Part shown: positions 37,420 through 46,387 of the stretch, piece after piece
Position numbering within the stretch: the stretch's first letter is position 1
Layout of the letters: each line of letters opens with the position of its first letter
NCBI GenBank assembly: GCA_005799745.1
Contig: SYFY01000192.1
Span: 19,742-83,741, forward strand
DNA: 64,000 nucleotides
Origin: Gammaproteobacteria bacterium
GTDB taxonomy: Bacteria; Pseudomonadota; Gammaproteobacteria; Pseudomonadales; Azotimanducaceae
Direction: 5' to 3'
Notes under the pieces: model-generated
The model's database searches: none
Told to the model about the DNA's origin: nothing
The model's input: the letters and a program-made list of their open reading frames with translations, nothing else
Translations under genes and position numbers: made by a program

Positions 37420-38577
37420 TTAGATGAAGAGGTTTTCAAATGTCCGAGGTTCGTTGCTCCCTCGCGCCTCTTTCAACAGCCGCGCAAGAATGGGTACACC
37501 AGCTGCGATTTGCTCGCGTGTGAGGTGACCGAAAGCGAGACGCAGATATGGTGCGTTTACTGCTTTGTAGTGGAACGACGTACCGGTAATGTAGTTCACG
37601 CCAGCGGCCTGAGTTGTCTTCCAGAGCTTCCCCCGATCCACATCGTCAGGGAAGCGCACCCAGATAAAGAGACCACCGACGGGATTCGACCATACGCAGA
37701 TGTCATCGAGGTGTTCTTTGAGCATCGCGACCGTTAGATCGCGTTTGTCTTTGAGCACGGGATTGGCCACGGCTGCGTGACTGGCGATGCCATCGCGATA
37801 AAACTCCGCCACGACAGCAGCGGCAAAGGTATTGCTCCCCGCATCAAAACGTCGTGCCAGTATTTTTTCCAGCATCGGAGGCCGGGCGAGGATGTAACCG
37901 AGGCGCATGCCTGGCGCGAGAATCTTGGACAACGAACACATGTAGATGTGGTTCGGATCGCCATCGAGTGCATAGATCGCCGGTTCGATAGGGCCGTCGT
38001 AGTGCACATCGCCATAACAGTTGTCTTCGACGATAGGCACACCAAATCGCCGTGCGAGATTGATCATTTCCAGGCGGCGAGCCTTCGGCATCACAAAGCC
38101 AGTCGGATTCTGGTAGGTGCTGATGGCGTAGATGAATCGCGGCAGGCGATTTTCATTTTGCAGGCGTTTGAGCTCATCTTCGAGATGATCGATACGCATC
38201 CCACCTTCATCGAGCTTGATACCAACCATGTCGTATTTAAGTCCGCGATAGGCAGACAGGGTGCCCGGATAACAGAACTCTTCGACGATGACAGTATCGC
38301 CGTGATTGACCTGTAGTGCTTCAGCGGTGAGGGTGACGGCCTGCATGGAACCGTTGCAGAGAATGAGATGTGCAGGGTCAACGGGCACGCCTTCACGTTC
38401 ACTCTCACGACGTGCCATGGCCTTGCGTAGCCCTTCGTGGCCGAGATTTCCGGGGTATTTCGTGAGTTCGAGCCCTTCGCGGTCGAGCACCCGCGATACA
38501 GCGTTTTTTAGTGCTTCTTTCGGAAAGGTTTCAGGGTCAGAACGGCCGGAGCCGAAGTCGTAGAGGATCTCAGGCAT
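37420..38577 (-). CDS. PLP-dependent aminotransferase (fold type I, class I/II)
   Basis: A 385-residue aminotransferase of the 2-aminoadipate/MocR-like branch: 'KYPGNLGHEGLRKAMA', 'AISTYQNPTGFVM', 'VEDNCYGDVHYDG' (cofactor aspartate) and 'CSLSKILAPGMRLGYI' with the Schiff-base lysine. No DNA-binding N-terminal domain is fused, so it is an enzyme and not a MocR regulator. Its start overlaps the end of the isomerase gene upstream by eight bases. The amino donor and acceptor are unknown. Confidence 0.88.
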   Translation of the reverse strand: MPEILYDFGSGRSDPETFPKEALKNAVSRVLDREGLELTKYPGNLGHEGLRKAMARRESEREGVPVDPAHLILCNGSMQAVTLTAEALQVNHGDTVIVEEFCYPGTLSAYRGLKYDMVGIKLDEGGMRIDHLEDELKRLQNENRLPRFIYAISTYQNPTGFVMPKARRLEMINLARRFGVPIVEDNCYGDVHYDGPIEPAIYALDGDPNHIYMCSLSKILAPGMRLGYILARPPMLEKILARRFDAGSNTFAAAVVAEFYRDGIASHAAVANPVLKDKRDLTVAMLKEHLDDICVWSNPVGGLFIWVRFPDDVDRGKLWKTTQAAGVNYITGTSFHYKAVNAPYLRLAFGHLTREQIAAGVPILARLLKEARGSNEPRTFENLFI

Positions 38578-39325
38578 GTTGTCCTGCCGGTTTGTGGTCA
38601 ACGAGAAAGTTAAGGCTCTCTTTCACCGCGGTCATCATGTCCGTCGCACAGGCGTCGAGTTCGACGATGACCCATTCGAGCACCTCAGGATCCGCAGCGT
38701 TCAGAATTGCGTGCATGTTCTGTTTACCTTCGCCAAGGGCAACCATGGGGTCGCCTTTGGTTAGAGGCCCATCTTTCAGATGGAGGAGGGGCGTGCGTGA
38801 CCGTATGCGTTTGAGTTCCGTTGCCGGATCACATGCACCGAAGTTTGCAGCCCAGTAAGTATCGAGTTCGAATTGCACCTTCGGGACTGCATCCTGTAAT
38901 GCGTGATATGCCGGTCGGCCATCGATGAGACCGTATTCCCACCAGTGGTTGTGCAGTGCCAGTGAAATTCCATGAGCGCCAAGATCGTCGACCAGCTGCT
39001 GTGTGGTCTCCATGGTTCGTTTCACTGCATCACGGTCCGCGAAGTCTGCGGGGGCATATCCACCAATAGCGCGAGAAAGGCCAAGCGCGACGAGTGTATC
39101 CACGGTCTGTGCGACAGGTGTTCGATTGGCGAAGGGAAAGTGGCTCGAGGACACACGCATGCCGAGGGACTCCACCCGACTTCTGAACTGCGTTGGTGTC
39201 ATGCCGAACAGGCTGTAAGGTTCCACGCCCTGGAACCCAGCTTCAGCCAGCGCGCGGAGCACACCATCGAAGTCTTTTTCGCTTTCCGCACGCAGCGAAT
39301 ACAGCTGAACTGAAATGGGTATCAT
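38570..39325 (-). CDS. sugar phosphate isomerase/epimerase family (TIM barrel)
   Basis: A 251-residue AP-endonuclease-2-type TIM barrel: 'ISVQLYSLRAESEKDFDGVLRALAEAGFQGVEPY', the metal-site 'LALHNHWWEY' and 'LLHLKDG'. Relatives isomerise or epimerise keto-sugars and inositol derivatives. It heads a minus-strand run with an aminotransferase and a methyltransferase and faces a divergent Gfo/Idh oxidoreductase, so the two strands probably serve one carbohydrate pathway. Confidence 0.87.
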   Translation of the reverse strand: MIPISVQLYSLRAESEKDFDGVLRALAEAGFQGVEPYSLFGMTPTQFRSRVESLGMRVSSSHFPFANRTPVAQTVDTLVALGLSRAIGGYAPADFADRDAVKRTMETTQQLVDDLGAHGISLALHNHWWEYGLIDGRPAYHALQDAVPKVQFELDTYWAANFGACDPATELKRIRSRTPLLHLKDGPLTKGDPMVALGEGKQNMHAILNAADPEVLEWVIVELDACATDMMTAVKESLNFLVDHKPAGQHA

Positions 39326-39398
39326 GTCCCGCCCCCTTTTGATGGTTTATCCGCCCTGTGTTGGTTTATCTTTCTTTTTTTCGTCTATCTTAGCCTGC

Positions 39399-40544
39399 AT
39401 GGGGGAGTCACAGAAATTAAGATTCGGGCTGATCGGTGGCGGTGAAGGCGCGTTCATCGGCGCCGTGCATCGGCTCGCTGCCGAACTCGATGGCGAGGCT
39501 GAACTGGTCGCGACCTGCGCGGGCTCAAACCCAGAGAAAGCGCGAGCCTTTGGTGCGAAGCGTTATCGGGTTGACCCCTCCCGGTCGTACGGCTCGACAC
39601 AAGAACTGAGTCGTGCAGAAGCCGCCTTGCCGGAATCGCAGCGCATTCACTACGTCATTATCGCCACGCCTAATCACACCCACGTACCCATTGCGGCAGA
39701 AGCGCTGGATGCGGGCTTCCATGTGGTATCTGACAAACCGCTCGCAGCCGATCTGCAAAGTGCAGAAAACCTGCTGCAATGTCACCAGGGTTCGAACAGA
39801 AAAGTCGCTGTGACCTATAACTACACCGGCTATCCCATGGTGCGAGAAGCCCGTGCGCTAATCGCGTCAGGTGCTGTGGGAGCGATTCGCCGCGTGCAAT
39901 GTGAGTATCTCCAAGGTTGGCTCGCGAACGCCATCGACGCGGATAACAAGCAGGCTAACTGGCGCACCGATCCGGCGCGTGCAGGTGCAGCGGGGTGTTT
40001 TGGTGACATCGGCAGTCATGCGGAAAACCTGGTTCACTTCGTCACCGATCTTGAAATCGAATCGTTGTGTGCGGACCTCTCGACCTTTGTTCCAGGCCGA
40101 CGTCTTGATGATGACGGCAATGTGTTGTTGCGTTTTGAAGGTGGTGCGAAAGGTGTGATCAGCGCGAGTCAGGTTGCGTTTGGTGAAGAGAACGCACTCA
40201 CCATTCGGGTTTATGGTGATCGCGGCAGCCTCACGTGGGCGCAGCAGGAACCGAATTCGCTGATTCTGCGTAGCATGGGCAAGGCGATGCAGATTCTGCG
40301 CACAGGCGGTGGTGATGTTGCACCGCCCACCGCAGCAGCAACCCGTTTACCCTCTGGCCACCCAGAAGGGTTTCTTGAAGCGTTCGCGAATGTTTATCGC
40401 GGCTTTCATGCCGATATTCGCGGCGAAAAGACAGCGATCTACCCGAGGCTGGAAGATGGCGTCCGAGGCATGCGTTTTCTGGATCGTGTGGTTGCAAGCA
40501 GCGCAGCGGGTGGCGTGTGGCTGCAGATGGAGAAGTCTGCGTGA
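39399..40544 (+). CDS. Gfo/Idh/MocA-family oxidoreductase
   Basis: A 381-residue NAD(P)-dependent sugar dehydrogenase-type protein. The Rossmann start '[19 protein letters not shown]', '[28 protein letters not shown]' with the catalytic lysine of the DKP motif (usually EKP), and '[13 protein letters not shown]' are visible. ATG 39399 is chosen; the upstream extension in the frame has no similarity and is hydrophobic. Its stop overlaps the GTG of the next isomerase gene by three bases. Confidence 0.88.
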   Translation: MGESQKLRFGLIGGGEGAFIGAVHRLAAELDGEAELVATCAGSNPEKARAFGAKRYRVDPSRSYGSTQELSRAEAALPESQRIHYVIIATPNHTHVPIAAEALDAGFHVVSDKPLAADLQSAENLLQCHQGSNRKVAVTYNYTGYPMVREARALIASGAVGAIRRVQCEYLQGWLANAIDADNKQANWRTDPARAGAAGCFGDIGSHAENLVHFVTDLEIESLCADLSTFVPGRRLDDDGNVLLRFEGGAKGVISASQVAFGEENALTIRVYGDRGSLTWAQQEPNSLILRSMGKAMQILRTGGGDVAPPTAAATRLPSGHPEGFLEAFANVYRGFHADIRGEKTAIYPRLEDGVRGMRFLDRVVASSAAGGVWLQMEKSA

Positions 40545-41596
40545 AAACACTGAAAGGGCCTGCGATTTTCCTCGCGCAGTTCATGGCCGATGAAGAGCCT
40601 TTCAATAACATCGAGGCGATGGCCACATGGGCGAAGAGCCTCGGATTCGTCGGCATCCAGGTGCCGATTGGTAACCCTGCATTCATCGATGTTGCGATAG
40701 CCGCAGAAAGTCAGACGTATTGTGATGACCTCAGAGGGCGAATGGCTGCTTCCGGTGTGGAGATTACCGAGCTCTCCACCCACCTCGAAGGTCAGTTGGT
40801 TGCAGTGCATCCGGCCTACGATGAACTGTTTGATGCGTTCGCCGCGCCTGCTGTGCGTGGCAATCCATCAAAACGAACGGCCTGGGCGATTGAGCAGGTC
40901 AAACTCGCCCTAAAAGCGAGTGCACGACTTGGCCTGACGGAGCAGGTGTGTTTTCCAGGCGCGCTTCTCTGGCCTTATCTATACCCCTGGCCACAACGTC
41001 CCGCAGGACTCATCGACGCAGGCTTCAAGGAGCTTGCGAATCGTTGGCGGCCCATCCTGGACGTTGCCGAAGAGTGCGGAATCAACATCTGCTACGAGAT
41101 TCATCCCGGCGAAGACCTGCATGATGGTGTGACCTTCGAACGTTTCCTCGAAGCGGTGAACGGTCATGCGCGTTGCAACATCCTTTATGACCCGAGTCAC
41201 CTGGTGTTGCAGCAGCTCGACTATCTCGGCTTTATCGATGCTTACCATGAACGTATTCGCATGTTTCATGTGAAGGACGCGGAGTTCAACGCCACAGCGT
41301 GGAGTGGTGTTTATGGCGGCTATCAGGATTGGCTAAACAGACCCGGGCGATTCCGTTCGCTCGGTGATGGCCAGATCGACTTCAAGGCCGTGTTCTCGAA
41401 GTTCGCCCAATATGATTACGCGGGCTGGGCGGTGCTCGAATGGGAATGTGCACTCAAACATCAGGAAGACGGCGCGCGGGAAGGCGCGAAGTTTATTCGC
41501 GACCACATCATTCGTGTGACAGATAAAGCCTTCGATGATTTTGCAGCGACAGGTGAGGATGCCACGCGCAACCGACGCCTTCTCGGACTTGAATAG
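40541..41596 (+). CDS. sugar phosphate isomerase/epimerase family protein
   Basis: A 351-residue TIM-barrel protein of the xylose-isomerase-like group, longer than its homologue at 38570. 'NIEAMATWAKSLGFVGIQVP', 'GINICYEIHPGEDLHDG', 'NILYDPSHLVLQQLDY' and 'IRMFHVKDAEF' carry the likely metal ligands (Glu, Asp/His, His, Asp). It overlaps the Gfo/Idh gene, and such pairs are common in sugar or inositol catabolism. Start GTG 40541. Confidence 0.87.
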   Translation: MKTLKGPAIFLAQFMADEEPFNNIEAMATWAKSLGFVGIQVPIGNPAFIDVAIAAESQTYCDDLRGRMAASGVEITELSTHLEGQLVAVHPAYDELFDAFAAPAVRGNPSKRTAWAIEQVKLALKASARLGLTEQVCFPGALLWPYLYPWPQRPAGLIDAGFKELANRWRPILDVAEECGINICYEIHPGEDLHDGVTFERFLEAVNGHARCNILYDPSHLVLQQLDYLGFIDAYHERIRMFHVKDAEFNATAWSGVYGGYQDWLNRPGRFRSLGDGQIDFKAVFSKFAQYDYAGWAVLEWECALKHQEDGAREGAKFIRDHIIRVTDKAFDDFAATGEDATRNRRLLGLE

Positions 41597-41612
41597 CTGA
41601 TAGGAGATGGTG

Positions 41613-43214
41613 ATGACGGAAAGATCAGTCGACGCTGTGATTGTCGGCGCGGGTTTTGGCGGGCTCTACATGTTGCATCGATTGCGCAAGCTCGGACTCA
41701 CAGCTCAAGTGGTTGAAGCCGGTGATGGCGTGGGTGGTACGTGGTATTGGAACCGTTATCCGGGCGCACGCTGCGATATTCAGAGCCTCGAGTATTCCTA
41801 TCAGTTTTCCGATGAACTGCAGCAGCAGTGGGACTGGTCCGAGCGTTATGCCACACAACCGGAAATCCTGCGTTACATCAACCACGTAGCGGATCGTTTC
41901 GAACTGCGTCGGGATGTGCGCTTCAATACTCGCGTGACGACAGCGGATTTTGGTGAAACAAAGAACCGTTGGAAGGTGGGCACCGACACCGGTGATACGT
42001 TTGATACACGTTTTGTTGTGATGGCGACCGGTTGTCTGTCGTCCGCCAATCTGCCTCCGATACCAGGTCTCGCCTCGTTTTCGGGGGATCGGTATCATAC
42101 CGGTCGTTGGCCGCATGAGCCTGTCGATTTCACAGGTAAACGTGTCGCCGTGATCGGCACGGGATCTTCGGCGATTCAGAGCATTCCACTCATCGCACAG
42201 CAGGCAAAAACTCTGACCGTCTTTCAGAGAACCGCCAACTACTCAGTTCCGGCGCACAACAAACCACACGATCCAGAGAAAGTTGCCGAGCTCAAAGCAC
42301 GATATCCCGAGTATCGTGCCCAAAACCGCCAAACGGCGTTTCACGCAGACTTTAATTACAGTGAGATCAATGTACTGGATGTGAGCGCGGCCGAACGAAA
42401 CGCGGAGTACGAGCAGCGCTGGACCCACGGCGGCCTCCCCTTCATGGCCTCGTTTGCCGACCTCATGTTCGTTCCTGAAGCGAATCAAACCGCCGCTGAG
42501 TTTATTCGTGGAAAGATTCGGCAGATCGTCAAAGATCCAGCTACCGCGAAGAAGCTGACACCCTCAGGGCTCGTGGGCTGCAAGCGCCTCTGTGTCGATA
42601 CAAACTACTACGCAACCTACAACCTGCCGCATGTATCGCTGGTGGATATCAACGAAGAGCCCATTGAAACCGTTACCACGGAGGGTATTCGTACCCGTCA
42701 ACAGGACTACGGTTTTGACGCCATCGTCTTTGCGACGGGATTTGATGCCATGACCGGCTCGATGACACGTGTGGCCATCCGAGGGCGAGGTGGCCGAGCC
42801 ATCCAGGATGCTTGGGCGGAAGGTCCGAAGACGTATCTTGGTCTCTCCGTGAACGGCTTTCCCAATCTCTTCATGATCACAGGTCCTGGTAGTCCTTCGG
42901 TACTCACCAACATGTTGCCATCCATCGAGCATCACGTGGACTGGATCGCCGACTGCATTGATTGGACCAATCAACAGAAAGTTGCGGCCATCGAGGCCGA
43001 TGCACAAGCGCAGGAAAACTGGGTTACACACGTCAACGAAGTAGGTGATACCAGCGTCTATCCACGCTGCAACTCGTGGTACCTCGGTTCCAACGTGCCA
43101 GGAAAACCGCGTGTCTTCATGCCCTACCTCGGCTTTCCTCCGTACGCCGAGAAGTGCCGACAAGTGGTTGAGGCCGGTTATGACGGTTTCATCAAACAGC
43201 CGGAGGTTGCGTGA
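41613..43214 (+). CDS. flavin-containing Baeyer-Villiger-type monooxygenase
   Basis: A 533-residue FAD enzyme with two Rossmann motifs ('DAVIVGAGFGGLYML' and 'VAVIGTGSSAIQSIP') and between them 'FSGDRYHTGRWP', the type I Baeyer-Villiger fingerprint FxGxxxHTxxWP. 'GVGGTWYWNRYPGARCD' is also typical. It would insert oxygen next to a ketone using NADPH. ATG 41613 has GGAG at the right distance, whereas ATG 41607 directly abuts it. The stop overlaps the next SDR gene, so ketone formation by the SDR followed by oxygenation is a plausible sequence. Confidence 0.9.
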   Translation: MTERSVDAVIVGAGFGGLYMLHRLRKLGLTAQVVEAGDGVGGTWYWNRYPGARCDIQSLEYSYQFSDELQQQWDWSERYATQPEILRYINHVADRFELRRDVRFNTRVTTADFGETKNRWKVGTDTGDTFDTRFVVMATGCLSSANLPPIPGLASFSGDRYHTGRWPHEPVDFTGKRVAVIGTGSSAIQSIPLIAQQAKTLTVFQRTANYSVPAHNKPHDPEKVAELKARYPEYRAQNRQTAFHADFNYSEINVLDVSAAERNAEYEQRWTHGGLPFMASFADLMFVPEANQTAAEFIRGKIRQIVKDPATAKKLTPSGLVGCKRLCVDTNYYATYNLPHVSLVDINEEPIETVTTEGIRTRQQDYGFDAIVFATGFDAMTGSMTRVAIRGRGGRAIQDAWAEGPKTYLGLSVNGFPNLFMITGPGSPSVLTNMLPSIEHHVDWIADCIDWTNQQKVAAIEADAQAQENWVTHVNEVGDTSVYPRCNSWYLGSNVPGKPRVFMPYLGFPPYAEKCRQVVEAGYDGFIKQPEVA

Positions 43215-43984
43215 GCCGCCGCATACAGGATCTGTTTGATCTCACCGGCCACGTCGCGGTTGTGACTGGAGGCGGCCGTGGCATTGGTGAAGGCATCGCC
43301 AATGGATTTTCACAAGCCGGGGCAGCGGTCGTCTTGGCTGCTCGACGCACGCAGGAGATTGAAGCCGTAGCGAAGTCGATTCGTGATCAAGGTGGTCAGG
43401 CGATCGCAGTTACCACGGATGTCACGAAGGATGATCAGCTCGAAGCGTTAGCCCAGGCAACGGTGAAGGCATTTGGGAAGGTCACCATCTGGGTGAACAA
43501 CGCCGGTGGTTCACCGATGCGCATGCCGCTCAAGGACCTGCCGCGTGACGAGTGGGATCGCACCATAGCGCTCAATCTCACGTCCATCTACACCGGTTGC
43601 ATAACCGCGGCCCGGCATATGGACACGGGAAGCATTATCAACATCACGTCCGGTGCAGGAACGGGCCCTGTTCCAGGAAGTGCGCACTACGGTGCGGCTA
43701 AAGCAGGTACCAATTCGTTGACGTGGACGCTGGCAGCGGAGTTCGCGCCGAATATCCGGGTAAATGCTGTGGCACCCGGTGCCATTCCCACCGAGGTGAT
43801 GCTCAAGGCGATCGGCAAAACTGAAAAGCAGCTGGATGAAGTGCTTGCCGAGTGGAAAATTCCGTTGGGACGCCTCGGTAGGCCGGAGGACATCGCAGCC
43901 GCTTGTGTTTATCTCGCGTCCGATGCGGCGAGCTGGGTGAGTGGCGAAATTATCCGCGTTGGGGGTGGTGCTCGGCCGCGCTGA
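43211..43984 (+). CDS. short-chain dehydrogenase/reductase
   Basis: A 257-residue classical SDR: cofactor site 'VTGGGRGIGEG', 'NNAGG' after the fourth strand, catalytic Ser in 'INITSGAG', Tyr and Lys in 'YGAAKAG'. The start GTG overlaps the monooxygenase stop by four bases. Probable role: alcohol/ketone interconversion feeding the Baeyer-Villiger enzyme, which is inference from the coupling. It ends two bases from a convergent gene. Confidence 0.9.
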   Translation: MSRRIQDLFDLTGHVAVVTGGGRGIGEGIANGFSQAGAAVVLAARRTQEIEAVAKSIRDQGGQAIAVTTDVTKDDQLEALAQATVKAFGKVTIWVNNAGGSPMRMPLKDLPRDEWDRTIALNLTSIYTGCITAARHMDTGSIINITSGAGTGPVPGSAHYGAAKAGTNSLTWTLAAEFAPNIRVNAVAPGAIPTEVMLKAIGKTEKQLDEVLAEWKIPLGRLGRPEDIAAACVYLASDAASWVSGEIIRVGGGARPR

Positions 43985-43985
43985 G

Positions 43986-45998
43986 TCAGGCGTTCATCGG
44001 CTGGTGCTGAACATCGGTGTTCTGCGGCAGCTTTCTTGAGGGGTTATCCTGCCGCGCGGTGGTGGATCCCTGTTTTCGAAAGAAGACGGTCCAGAGCTGT
44101 TTTGACGTGACTAAGGAAGACGGTGAACTGGAACTTTCCGGAATCGATGAGCGTGTATAAAAGTCGAAGAATCTGCCTCTTGGCCTAACCTTGAACAGGC
44201 GCAGCGGCAGCGTCTTCAGTGATTTACGAAGGAAGAAAAATGCCGACACGTCCGTAGTGCCGGCTCCATAGCGTTGTTTGTAGTCAAAGTCTCCGCTCAA
44301 GAGGTCAAAGCACTTTACTCGCTCCTCGACGGTCCGCTTGATCATCTGCATGAGCACAACCTTGCCGGTTCCTGGTGGACCGTCAGGATCGTAGCTGCCT
44401 TGCAGTGAGTAGTATCGATCCTTATAGCGGTAGCCGATTTCCATCGCAGCGGGTTTGCCATCGACATCGAGTTGCAGAAACCGTAACCAACCACGTTCCA
44501 ATGCTCGCTGCGTGAACGCCCGATAGAACTGTGCTTCACGGGGCTTGCGTTGAAACACGCCACCATCCGAACTCTTCTCCCAGCGACGCGTGTTCATGGC
44601 GATCAAGGTCTCTAACATGTCTTTACGCTCAGACTCTTGTGCGCACGCACGTAAGTTGCTGCCGTCCGGGAGGAGCAGTTTGCGCGTTGCCCGACGCAGG
44701 TCTTTGCGCGTCGATGAGGACAGGCGTTGTTCGTAGGCCTCGAAGCTTTCCGGCAGCTCGATGCAGAAGTATTCCCCGACCCGCTCCTCGACGTGCAGGT
44801 TCAGCTCACAGGCGGCTTCAAGAAAATTGTCCCTTGCGCCGTTGGTGACTTGAACGTTTGAAATCCAAACGGCATCTGCTGGACGGTTCGCTGCGGCAAG
44901 CATGCCACCGCCTGCAAGTGCGACGATCATCTCGCGTGAAACATAGTCGGCGCCCATCCACAGTTCGATGATGTCAGGACCGAGTAGCATCAAAAACAAT
45001 CCACCAGGGATGGCCAGCGCCCAACCGACTTCGCACATGTCGATAAAAAACCGCCGTAGCGCAGCCGGGTCGCCTTGGGCCTGCATGGAACCCGCCATGG
45101 GCATCAATACGAAGGCGAACTTGTAAACCATCATTTCGACCGGTCGGGTCAACGCGGTCGGCCTGGAGAAGATCGCGAGCATCGCCGGACCGAGCCGTAA
45201 CGTAATCAGTACGCTCAACGTCTGCTGCACCAACAGGGGACCCGCCATCGCGATCACGTTTTTGAATCCGAACAACGAAACCAGTCGAATGTCATCGCGG
45301 TTGGCGAGCGCGAATTGGATTCTCGCCTCGGGACAATGGCGCCTGGCCGCGCGCCACCGCACCAGCTCGGAGACCAGGGATGAAGCGCAGTACATCGACG
45401 CCATACCAATGAGTCCGTAGCCGGCAAGCAGCGCCGACAACATAGTGGTGGCGGACAATACGCTATGCAGCGTATTGATCCCGTTGTGAAGGTCCCAACG
45501 ATGAATGCCCGTGAGCACACCGCGCCAGGCGTCAAAGTACATTTCGATGGCGATGCTTAAGCCCAGCAGGAGCAGCACCCACTTGGCCTCGTTGTTTCGC
45601 TCTGCCATTTCTGCTGGAAGCCACTGATCGAGAGTGGCAGCGACACACACCGCGGCGATCGCTACGGCGGTACCGATGGCGACTTGAACAACGTGTGCAG
45701 AAGAAACGATCCGTTGAAGGCGACCCACGTCACCGTCAACTGCGAACGACGCCATATACCGTGCGGCGTTGGAACCGACACCTAGATTGACCAGTGTGAT
45801 GTAGTTCGCAAGTGCCCAGGCAAAGTCCCAGATGCCGAGGGATACCTGACCGAGCTGTTCATCCACCAGCCGCGGCATGACAAAACCAAGCACGATGTTC
45901 ACAGCCATGCTGGCCCACGAAACCAGCACGTTCCACGTCAACCGGTCCCGACCGGTGGGATCATCAGTAGAAGTCTTGCTGACGGTTGTGTCACTCAT
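43986..45998 (-). CDS. fusion of a polysaccharide flippase (Wzx-like) and a CelD/BcsL-type acetyltransferase
   Basis: A 670-residue protein. Residues 1-373 are the N-terminal two thirds of a flippase of the MOP family, with about 10 helices, ending at 'LWMGADYVSREMIVALAGGG' and 'ANRPA'. From 'DAVWISNVQV' onward the sequence is the C-terminal two thirds of a CelD/BcsL-like GNAT protein ('SFEAYEQRLSSSTRKDLRRATRKL', 'DGKPAAMEIGYRYKDRYYSLQGSYDP', 'DLLSGDFDYKQRYG'). Both partners lack their natural junction-side ends, so an in-frame deletion between two adjacent genes is a likely origin. Start 'MSDTTVSKTS' at 45998. No glycosyltransferases are nearby. Confidence 0.8.
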   Translation of the reverse strand: MSDTTVSKTSTDDPTGRDRLTWNVLVSWASMAVNIVLGFVMPRLVDEQLGQVSLGIWDFAWALANYITLVNLGVGSNAARYMASFAVDGDVGRLQRIVSSAHVVQVAIGTAVAIAAVCVAATLDQWLPAEMAERNNEAKWVLLLLGLSIAIEMYFDAWRGVLTGIHRWDLHNGINTLHSVLSATTMLSALLAGYGLIGMASMYCASSLVSELVRWRAARRHCPEARIQFALANRDDIRLVSLFGFKNVIAMAGPLLVQQTLSVLITLRLGPAMLAIFSRPTALTRPVEMMVYKFAFVLMPMAGSMQAQGDPAALRRFFIDMCEVGWALAIPGGLFLMLLGPDIIELWMGADYVSREMIVALAGGGMLAAANRPADAVWISNVQVTNGARDNFLEAACELNLHVEERVGEYFCIELPESFEAYEQRLSSSTRKDLRRATRKLLLPDGSNLRACAQESERKDMLETLIAMNTRRWEKSSDGGVFQRKPREAQFYRAFTQRALERGWLRFLQLDVDGKPAAMEIGYRYKDRYYSLQGSYDPDGPPGTGKVVLMQMIKRTVEERVKCFDLLSGDFDYKQRYGAGTTDVSAFFFLRKSLKTLPLRLFKVRPRGRFFDFYTRSSIPESSSSPSSLVTSKQLWTVFFRKQGSTTARQDNPSRKLPQNTDVQHQPMNA

Positions 45999-46041
45999 GG
46001 CAGAAAGGCTACGCGTTCGTGCCCGATCTTGCGCAATCACG

Positions 46042-46387
46042 GTTCACGGAATCCGAACAAGGCGCTGAATCGCCCTGAATCGTATTGGGCGTCTACGGGC
46101 AGTTGGTGAAAGTTGATTGCTATCGTGGAGAGTCAGTCGGCAAGATCAGGTTAAGGAAGGTCTGATTAATCAGACCTTCCTGCGTGGTGCATGGAAGCAC
46201 CACCACTTTCCATGCGTGTGGCGCGTGCCTCGCACGCGTATTCACGGGCAAAGCCCGTGTAAACGCAGGGAAAATACGAGGAATCCGAAGGATTCCGACC
46301 TGATCAATTCGCAGGAGCGAATTGATCAGAGTTACCTTAACGGAACACAACCTGTGCTTCCGCCGACTCTGAGGGGAGACTGGTCCC
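46042..46387. other. 346-bp non-coding region holding the multi-hairpin element
   Basis: No convincing gene is present. The region is filled from 46150 to 46341 by the six-hairpin element, and the last ~45 bases hold the ribosome site (GAGGGGA) of the MFS gene. The first ~100 bases show no structure that I can name. Confidence 0.6.
46150..46341. repeat. structured multi-hairpin element (copy 1)
   Basis: Six perfect or near-perfect inverted repeats follow one another: 46155-46180 (13-base arms, no loop), 46184-46203 (GTGGTGC, loop ATGGAA), 46222-46238 (CGCGTGC), 46243-46259 (CACGGGC), 46280-46296 (GGAATCC) and 46300-46329 (13-base arms, loop AGGA). GTTAAGG at 46150 pairs with CCTTAAC at 46335, enclosing all of them. 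A second pairing, CATGGAAG with CTTTCCATG, competes with the second hairpin. Either a folded RNA or a mobile DNA element fits. Confidence 0.75.

Noticed and set aside
46150..46341. CRISPR array
   Set aside because: The repeats are inverted and each differs in sequence. There are no equal direct repeats with regular spacers and no cas genes.
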